Of a stretch of 64,000 nucleotides of DNA, positions 55,831 through 64,000 are shown piece by piece. Each line of letters starts with the position of its first letter. The stretch's first letter is position 1. The stretch spans positions 51,231,980-51,295,979 of the forward strand of contig JBCNJP010000025.1 in assembly GCA_039602395.1 (NCBI GenBank), written 5' to 3'. Made by a program: the position numbers and the translations under genes. The stretch comes from Deinandra increscens subsp. villosa. Lineage: Eukaryota; Streptophyta; Magnoliopsida; Asterales; Asteraceae. The notes beneath the pieces were generated by a model, which was given only the letters and a program-made list of their open reading frames with translations, searched no databases and was not told the DNA's origin.

Positions 55831-58718
55831 TGTGACAACCGGCAATTTTCCAGGTTAATCCCGTTGATAACTTGTGTTATATTTTAATAACGTCCGTTAC
55901 CTCCGTTAACTAGAATAGTTACACGAACATTGCACATGAGTCTAGACGTCGGTTAACCTACCTGAATAATTATATTTTGTTATTTTATGTAAACCATGTT
56001 TTATGATTTCATGAAAGCGTTTTATCATTTTATGTGACAATGATATCTAGGATTTTATGTGGTATATAGGTATATATATATACATTATATTTTATGATTT
56101 TATGTGGCGACATGCCAAGTAATCGTACAAACGTTTATATACTTTTGCTAGAATTTAAAAACATATAGTTATGGGGCATAACTATGATTTTATGTGAAAT
56201 GCATATAGATTATACTTTCATAAAACTTCGTTCGTAAAAAAAAAAATGTTCTGACGTACGCTCGTATAATCATCGCCTAGTTACTCTTCGTTGGTCCCCG
56301 CTAGCATTCGTTAGATGTCCCTAAACTTAGGAGGACCTAACTTGTAATCACCCATACTTGTTTCCTTATGATGTAAAACTGGGAGGGGCCATTCTTGCCC
56401 TAATAGCAAACCTTAAATTAAAGATGCTGAGTAAATACAGGTTCACAATTTCTTCTTTCCGGCAACCTTTCACGTTCAAAAGAAAAAGAAACCGTCACCA
56501 TTATTTGATCCGATTAATACACCAGTTACAAACATTGAGCAATTATCACATATTGAATTCTCGTGTAACCATTCATAATCATCATCACTCTTCATTTTGA
56601 TCAAACGTAAACCCTCTCTGGTTCCATCGCAAGACACCACCACTATAGTTTTTTTTTTTTTTTCTCTCCGGCCGTTACCACAGCTACACTGCTGCTACAC
56701 CACTAACGACCACTTAAAAGTGATCGTGAACCACTGACGAACGACAGGCAGTCATCGGAAGTGAAAATCGTGATCCTGCTCGGTGATCGCGTTCGAGTTT
56801 TCGGTTTCGTTTCGGTCTCAAAATCGCATCTAAACTCATCCCCGATTTGAGGTAACTATTTCCCTATGCTAGTCGCACCTTTTCCTTTCATTTTGTCCCT
56901 GTTTTCGCGAATCGCCGGTGACCGGAACAAAACTCCGGCCACCGGAGATTTGGGGAAGAAGATGATGACGGGTCTGGACGGGTTATATACATAACTAACT
57001 GGTTCATAACACAATCAACTAAGTAGCGCAGTTGGTTAGGTGAGGTGCTGGAGACCGAGAGGTCTTGTGTTCGACCCTTGGCAACCCCATTCCTTTTTAG
57101 TTATTTTCCTGTGAACTGTTTCCCACCAGATTTAATGGACAAAACGATTCCTGGCCAAATTGCTAACAAAATAGCTAAATGCCCCAATGGTAATTCTGTT
57201 GTGTTGCAACCCAGAGGTCACGGGTTCGAGTCCCGTGACCATCATTCCTGCTGTTTTATTTATTTTTTTTGGGATCTCAAGCACTATTTTGTCCAAAACT
57301 CAAAACTACTATGATGTGTCTATTAAATCTTGATCGTAAATGCATCGTAGACCCCGTTAGGGTTCTCGTTCAACGTTGAGGACAGTAAGACTTAAATAAA
57401 TTTAAAAAATTTAGTGATTTCGTTAAAATCGTTTAAATATATATATATATTTGATTTATTGTCATACGAACGTTTTGAGGATGTTCGTTAAACTCCTAAA
57501 CTTGTCTAGGCATATAAATATATATTTAGGACGTTTTATTTCACTTTTGACTACGCCTCGATATTTATATATATATTTTCCCGATGATCCCTACATTTAT
57601 TATTTTGGAATAACAAACGCACATTGATTCTTGCAAATCTTTGTGTCCTCGATTAATATCATTTTTTTTTACTACTTTCGAACAAACAATCCTTGTCATG
57701 TTTTGAAAATTGTCACTTACGTCATATTTGGGAATACATGTTATTAAACCGTCGTCTAGGCTATGTTACTCATGTGCGAACACACACTTACGCATATAAA
57801 TTCATTAGGTGCTTGGTAAACTACGCAAGACTCGAAGTCTTAATAAATTGTAGCAGCGCACCCTAAGGTGAGTTACACAAACTTTACGTTACGTCCGGTT
57901 TTGGACGATAACACACGCAAACACGTTACACCTGGTTTAGGGTGATAACACAACAACTATTATGTATGATTAAAGTAGAAATCCTGTATATATCACATGT
58001 TCACGTAAAATGCTTTATTTTTCAAGTCCTTACTTATCGAACCGTTAATAGCAAATAGCGAGGGGATATTGGGTAGTACTACTGGGGTCTGACAAACCCC
58101 ACTCAGCGGGCACGAGATGCACCACCCGACTGGCGGTCGGACTGAGGACAATGTCAGCCTAAACTTACCGTGATCGAGTAGACACGGGGAAGGCAAACCA
58201 CGTAAGGAATTATTCCTACAACTAATTGGTCAGCTTCGGTTGCGAACGTTTTAGTGACATGAACTTAGGCTCGCTACCTACGATATGGATTGTACTGTTA
58301 ATATACATGCTTATATACGAATAAAAACTGTTGTATTCGTACTGCATAACTATACTAGTTATATTTATGTGCTTATGTGAACTCACCAACATTAGTTGAC
58401 ACTTGCTCTTATGCATGCTTTGCAGGACGCTAGGAGAATCGGATTTTTGGGCACGTACGCTGGTTAAACTTTAATTTTGGGAACTTGTTTTTAAAACCTT
58501 TATCTTGAACTTTGTTTACTTGTCGGGCGCTTGTTTTGCGCATCATAACTTTTATAAGCTTCCGCTAAACTTTAAACTCTGGTTTGATATTTCCCGTTTG
58601 GAAATATATTTACATTTTGAACCCTTAACTTATGTTTGATGTAACTAATGACTCGGGTCCTGGTCTGGTTCACACCCCACACGGTAAAACTCCGTTAGTG
58701 GAAACTGGGGGTGTGACA
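55831..58718 (+). repeat. 3' LTR of the gypsy element
   Basis: 2888 bp, nearly identical to the 5' LTR, with the same tRNA-like boxes at about 57028-57245. Confidence 0.95.
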
Positions 58719-58723
58719 CTTGC

Positions 58724-60940
58724 GATTAATTGTTCGGCTCGATGATCGAGGAAGTTATTCCGTTGATACCCAACGTGAAGATCAGGACCACGCCGGACGT
58801 GGTCAGAGTTGCTAATACTAAAATCTCCAAGACCAAGAAGGTTAAAGAAGGCAAAGGCAAGGAACCACAGGCGCGCCTCCCGAGGAACGCATGTGCTATG
58901 AGTATAACAATACGGGACACTGGTGTCATAACTGTCTCGTTCATCTTGCAAAGCTGAAGATGACCAAGAACCGTAATAAGGGTTGCTCATCAGGTATGTC
59001 AATACACGTTATTGAACTTTTCACTGTTTCCTCCAATCCATGGGTATTTGATACTGGATGTGGTTACCACATCGTTAATGTTTTGCAAGAACCTGAGAAG
59101 TGGAAGAAGACAGATCAAGGTGTCATGGACCTCATCGTTGGTGAGGGGAAAAGAGTCCCAGTACTTGCTACCGGCACATATTCTTTTTCATGCCAGACTG
59201 GCCTTGTAGTTACATTAGTTAACTGTTTATATGCACCTGGTTTATCCAGAAACATTATATCTGTCTCTTCATTGTTTGAACAAGGTATTCGGTATAAATT
59301 CAATGGCAATTCAATTAATACTTACCTTAATGATATCTTTTATCGAGGCTAAACCTCGACATGGCATATATGAGATAGAAGTTTAAACAAATGACCAACT
59401 CTATCATGTTTCTAAAAGAAGCAAAACTAAGAGTAACGACTCCTCGTTATGGCACCATAGACTTGGTCACATAAGCAAGGCTCTCATTAAGAAGCTACAA
59501 ACTGTCGGGATTCTCAAGTCCCAAGATGCAGATTCCTTCGAACAATGCGAAGCATGCTTATCTGGTAAATTAACCAAGTCACCCTTCACCCTTACAGGTG
59601 ACGGGCCCAAGGATTGTTAGGCATTATTCACACCGATGTGTGTGGCCCCTTTCGAACCGAGACGAGAAATTATGAACGGTGCTTCGTGACTTTTATCGAT
59701 GACTACAACAGATATTCTTATGTCTATCTAATGAAACACAAGCATGAAACTTTCGACAAGTTCAAAGAGTTTCAAAACGAAGTACAAAATCAGTTGAGTC
59801 GAACTATCAAAATACTTCGATCTGATAGAGGTGGCGAATACCTAAGCGCTGAATTCCTGAATCATCTCAAAGAATTTGGAATCATTTCACAACCTACTCC
59901 TCCCGGCACACCCCAGTTAAATGGCGTGAGTGAAAGGAGAAATCGAACTCTGTTAAACATGGTTCGATCGATGATGTGCGGGACCACCTTGCCACACTCC
60001 TTTTGGGGCTATGCCATCTTAACCGCCGTCCGCCTAATAAATCTGGCACCGACCAAGAAAGTAGACAAGACCCCATATGAGATATGGGATGGATCCTCTC
60101 CTAAACTATCATACCTCAGGGTATGGGGATGTGAAGCTTATGTCACCAGCGAATCTGACAACAAGCTTGATCCCCGAGGTGAAAAGGTAACTTTCATTAG
60201 ATACTATGATAATACCGGTTATTACTTTTACCATCCCGGTGGAAATACTATTTCCATCAAAAGGAAGGGTAAATTCCTTGAGAAATAATTCCTTACTCAA
60301 GGAACGAATAGTCATCCAGCGGATCTCGAAGAAATTCGAGATACACCTAACCCTGAAACGGTTGCTGCATCTGACCGAAAAATGATTGTCGCACCATCAG
60401 ATCCAAGCATAAGCACAAGCGTTCGCAGGAGTGAAAGGACGCACAAAGAGCCTGAACGATACCTTGGCTATCATGAAGCTTTTGACGTCCTGTTAGTAGC
60501 CGATTCTAACGATGAGCCTACTAACTACAAAGATGCTATGTCAGATACAGAATCTGAAAAAATGGCTTAAAACCATGAACGCTGAGATGAAATCCATGCG
60601 TGACAATCATGTTTGGGACTTGATTGAGCTACCCCTCGGTTCGCGGGTAGTAGGGAGCAAGTGGATCTTCAAAAGAAAAACTGACATGCATGGAAATGTC
60701 CAAACCTACAAGGCACGACTTGTAGCGAAAGGTTTCACTCAAACCCAATGGATTGACTATGACGAGACTTCCTCACCCGTTTTCATGATCAAATGGATTA
60801 GGATTCTCCTTGCCATAGCCCCATACTATGACTATGAGATATGGAAAATGGATGTCAAAACCGCTTTCCTAAACGGACAACTTGAAGAGGATGTCTACAT
60901 GGTTCAGCCTGATTGTTTTGTCGATCCAGAGAATCACTAT
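58724..60940 (+). pseudogene. copia copy 3, rest of gag, protease, integrase and start of reverse transcriptase
   Basis: The frame resumes after the gypsy target site. The zinc knuckle is damaged (CYEYNNTGHWCHNC, first repeat Cys changed to Tyr). Protease has WVFDTGCGYH near 59041. The integrase zinc region (LWHHRLGH ... CEAC) lies at 59450-59560 and the catalytic core at 59614-60288 with Asp (HTDVCGPF), Asp (RSDRGGEY) and Glu (GVSERRNR). Reverse transcriptase starts near 60560 (SKWIFKRKTD, MDVKTAFLNGQL) and is cut by the gap before YVDD. Stops at 59350, near 59385, 60286 and 60568 and a frameshift near 59615 kill it. The 3' LTR is not found in the window. Confidence 0.88.
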
Positions 60941-61440
60941 NNNNNNNNNNNNNNNNNNNNNNNNNNNNNNNNNNNNNNNNNNNNNNNNNNNNNNNNNNNN
61001 NNNNNNNNNNNNNNNNNNNNNNNNNNNNNNNNNNNNNNNNNNNNNNNNNNNNNNNNNNNNNNNNNNNNNNNNNNNNNNNNNNNNNNNNNNNNNNNNNNNN
61101 NNNNNNNNNNNNNNNNNNNNNNNNNNNNNNNNNNNNNNNNNNNNNNNNNNNNNNNNNNNNNNNNNNNNNNNNNNNNNNNNNNNNNNNNNNNNNNNNNNNN
61201 NNNNNNNNNNNNNNNNNNNNNNNNNNNNNNNNNNNNNNNNNNNNNNNNNNNNNNNNNNNNNNNNNNNNNNNNNNNNNNNNNNNNNNNNNNNNNNNNNNNN
61301 NNNNNNNNNNNNNNNNNNNNNNNNNNNNNNNNNNNNNNNNNNNNNNNNNNNNNNNNNNNNNNNNNNNNNNNNNNNNNNNNNNNNNNNNNNNNNNNNNNNN
61401 NNNNNNNNNNNNNNNNNNNNNNNNNNNNNNNNNNNNNNNN
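60941..61440. other. assembly gap of 500 N
   Basis: Exactly 500 N. The DNA on the two sides belongs to different elements, so the true distance and even the join are uncertain. Confidence 0.99.
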
Positions 61441-62035
61441 TGTGCTTAAAAGGTAGTTTTAGATGTTTCTCTTGCACCAAGGTCGATTGTTAATGTGTTT
61501 TCGAATCTTTGCAGGTACAACAATGAAGGAGTTCTGCGTTTATGATCGACGTGAGGAAGAAGACGACCGTTCATGTTTACGATGTCGTTTACGATGGCCT
61601 GTGTTTACGATCGTCCGTGTTCACAATCGTCGACGTTTACGATCGTTTGGTGTTCACGACTCCGATGTTTACGACATAATGCTATTTACGATCGGGCTTA
61701 GCGTTTACGACTGGACCTATGCTGGACTTCTTTTGACCCAATCGTGAACCCACATATTGGATCGTAAACCTGTTATCTTTATGATTTAAAATCGTAAACG
61801 ATCAAATAATTTTAAAATGTTTTTTAAAATCTCATCAAACTTAATTGTTTTTAAGATAAAATTGAACAAGTTAATTTTAAGAGTGTGTTTTTGTTAAAAT
61901 TGTGGAACAAAATCAAATTCTTTTTTTTTAAGTTTCAATTGAGATTTTAGAACTTAAAAGGATAATGTGATAATCAATTGAAATTAATTGCTCAATGATG
62001 TGATCAAACCTGATACATTTGTCTCGGTTTCTCAG
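61441..62035 (+). other. repeat-rich leader or LTR-like DNA ahead of an ORF
   Basis: Between 61538 and 61800 the word TTTACGATCG or a variant occurs about ten times at 15-30 bp spacing, the last ones inverted (TCGTAAAC). No LTR ends or primer site were found. The region ends with a pyrimidine-rich splice-acceptor-like sequence (GTCTCGGTTTCTCAG) directly before an ATG at 62036. Confidence 0.45.
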
Positions 62036-63990
62036 ATGGCAGAAGAAATGATTGACGAAGAGATTCACTTTGAAAGAGACCACTGCATACCTGCTTATTT
62101 GGATGACCCTCCAGAGAAACACATGCAGTTGTTCTACTCTCTTGTTGCTGGGATGAATGTGTGCAAAATCAATCATGCTCTCAGGGCGCACGTGCTAATA
62201 GATGAACAACTAGTGAGAGAATTCTAGGGAACTACCAGGGCAAATCTTGATAAAACAAGGATCACTGCAACTGTTCAAAACCACAAAATCGAGATCGAAG
62301 AAGAAGATATTCGCCAGGGGTTGAATATTACTGATAGAGCAGAAGACAAAATGGAATATTCGAAGAATGAAGTGTTAGAGGGTGCACGTCTTTTGGGGTA
62401 TGAAGGAAAATTCCCACCTATTTTCAAGAAGCTACTGCCACACCACTGGAGGTGTTTGGCACACTACTTATAGAAATCATTCTTGGGAAAGAGAACAAGC
62501 TTCGATCAACTAAACAAGATGCATGGCACTGCATTTGTTGCACTGGCTTTGGATTGGGAATTTAACTTTTCGAAGATGATGCTCTTAGATTGGGTGGGTA
62601 ATGCTGATTTGAGCGTCAGAGAGCAATTTCTCATGACTCCAAGGTTTGTACACATGGTGGTTATGAGAAAGTATCCAATGATTCAGGAAAGGGTTGAGAA
62701 GCTGGATATAAAATTCATGGATGATGGTGTTTTTGGTCTGCAAACCCAAGATAGAAGGGTAAAGAACACTTTTCAAGGAAGACTTGAGTGGGCTAAAAGA
62801 GGTGCTTTTCCTGAGGTTGCAAGGGAACAAGAACTAGAAGCAGATCCACAACCTGAAGAACTTCCAGTCAATGTATTTGTTGCTGAAGATCATGATGTTC
62901 CAGTGGCTGTTCAGGGGGAACCAGAGAATATACCTTCAGATGAAGAGAATGTGATGGATGATATTTTCCCAGAAGATGAGAATTTGGTAGATGACATATA
63001 TGGCGACCTGGAGCCAATCAGCCACAAGAGAACAAGGGATGACTTGAGTTCTTCTTCAAGTGATGGCACAATCCCACAAGAGTTAAACATTAATGTTGCT
63101 GATGATGATGTGTTTGCAGAACCTAATCCTGTGCGTGAACCCTCACCAAGGAAGAAATCTGATCCAAGATCTATCCGGTTTAAGTTTTAAAAGACAAGCT
63201 CAAGTCTGATGGTGTTTGAATCATCAAGGGCAAATGATCAGAATGATGAAGTGTCTGAGCCTGCAAATGTTGAGAGCACCTCTCAGGTTGATGATCAAGC
63301 CGATGTCCAAGAGTCAACTCCGACTCAAACTGAAAGTCCTATTCTGAATGAACACAACCCAGTTCATGAGGAAAGGCAATTCTTTGAAGTAGCTCATTTG
63401 CTGAGCCCAGTCCAGTGAGAGGAAATCTTTCCACTGAATCAAGCCAGACTCCAATCATTCCAAGTTTTCGCCCATATCCAACACTTTTTGGAGAAAGTGT
63501 TCAAACTGGTGATCTCCCTATGGACCTTCAGATAATTGCTGATCCTCAAAGTAACTTCCTGTTATCTCAGAACAGGAGGAGAGATGGAGAGATAAAAGAG
63601 CTTAAGGAAGAAAACAAGAGGTTGAAGGAGAAGGAGAGCAAGAATGAAGTGAGCATTGGGTACTTGTATGCTGGGTTTCTTGAACTAAGGAAGAAGTTAG
63701 AAGAATTGAAGGGGAGTGATAGTTCAAATGTTCAGAGTTCTTCACAGGGTGCCCAAACAGCAGAAGTAGTGCCAGAGGATGAAGGTGATGACACCATAGA
63801 GATATCTGATTATGTTCGTTGGAGGAAGATTCATCTCGAAGGCACAAGAAAGTCATGATAACTGGTTCAAGGATTTCTTCCAAGGACCTCCCCCTAAGCT
63901 GTATTCAATTGATGTGGAAGAAAGTGAAATTGACAAAAGGGGGAGTCGTGAACCTATCTTGTGTTGGCATTACGATGGAGAGAAGAAGCT
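62036..63990 (+). pseudogene. decayed retroelement accessory ORF (plant copia-associated type)
   Basis: One frame runs from MAEEMIDEEIHFERDH at 62036 to 63418 with stops TAG 62225-62227, TAG 62471-62473 and TAA 63188-63190, then a frameshift near 63400 and another near 63858. The N-terminal half has a pattern (LLPHHWRCLAHYL, DWEFNFSKMMLLDW, FLMTPRFVHMVV) that I associate with an extra domain in daisy-family copia polyproteins; this is recollection, not a search. The middle is acidic and low-complexity, and a Lys/Glu coiled coil (about 63585-63700) follows. No knuckle or enzyme motif is present. Its role is unknown; env-like or gag-like are both possible. Confidence 0.5.
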
Positions 63991-64000
63991 GCTTGCTGTG

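Larger units (their letters stand above)
47022..58723 (+). mobile_element. complete young Ty3/gypsy chromovirus element
   Basis: The element (47027-58718, 11.7 kb) has LTRs of 2874 and 2888 bp, perfect 5-bp target copies CTTGC (47022-47026 and 58719-58723), a primer binding site, an extra 219-residue ORF, a gag-pol frame without stops and a polypurine tract. The LTRs differ by about ten substitutions and a few run-length changes by eye, so insertion was recent. It lies inside the gag of copia copy 3. The Pol order PR-RT-RH-IN and the chromodomain-like tail indicate a Tekay/Del-type chromovirus. It looks capable of autonomous movement. Confidence 0.95.

Noticed and set aside
60512..61493. Open frames crossing the second N gap
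   Set aside because: Same artefact; only the reverse transcriptase part before 60941 is real.

Overview
The window is nuclear DNA of a flowering plant, very probably a eudicot and by the look of its retroelements a member of the daisy family (this last is inference from protein style, not a search). Almost everything is transposable-element DNA. I find one ordinary host gene, a complete six-exon RPB6 (shared RNA polymerase subunit) on the minus strand at 33518-41794. Two 500-base runs of N (28566-29065, 60941-61440) are assembly gaps.

Layout. 1-3252: 5' part of a minus-strand copia element (LTR 2080-3252, leader, gag-protease), inserted in element A. 3253-8008: element A, a plus-strand Sirevirus-like copia relic with a long broken gag, no pol, a hairpin-rich 3' region and a 328-bp LTR. 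8009-16186: element B, a decayed Ty3/gypsy chromovirus with a 4.3-kb 3' LTR that carries a foldback MITE inside a TA microsatellite. 16187-21276: unclassified LTR-like DNA and a decayed minus-strand Transposase_28-type gene. 21277-25404: 3' end of a second minus-strand copia of the first family, interrupted by a 1.03-kb hAT insertion with an 8-bp target duplication. 25405-28565: one end of a CACTA transposon with 150-bp subterminal repeats and the last seven exons of its gene. 29066-32010: five copies of a roughly 590-bp tandem repeat, each carrying the same tRNA-derived SINE. 31990-33318: duplicated SINE-like and Tourist-like MITE block. 33518-41794: RPB6, whose 7.47-kb intron 4 holds a very young 2.96-kb copia element with only gag and protease. 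43533-60940: a third copy of the first copia family, plus strand, split by a complete, intact, young gypsy element (47027-58718). 61441-64000: a repeat-rich leader and a decayed ORF of a retroelement accessory type.

The most interesting signal concerns the copia family seen three times. Its LTR holds an open first exon beginning MDPRLA and ending SDPAK at a GT donor. A phase-0 acceptor just before gag is conserved in both copies that keep it. The predicted 1387/1388-nt intron contains the LTR 3' part, the primer binding site and the leader. If real, gag is translated from a spliced RNA that lacks the primer binding site, while unspliced RNA serves as genome.

Other points of note: three successive hairpins with covarying outer stems in element A; tRNA-like A/B boxes inside both LTRs of the intact gypsy; a CACGTG-rich insertion in a copia LTR; and a SINE whose insertion preceded tandem amplification of its locus.
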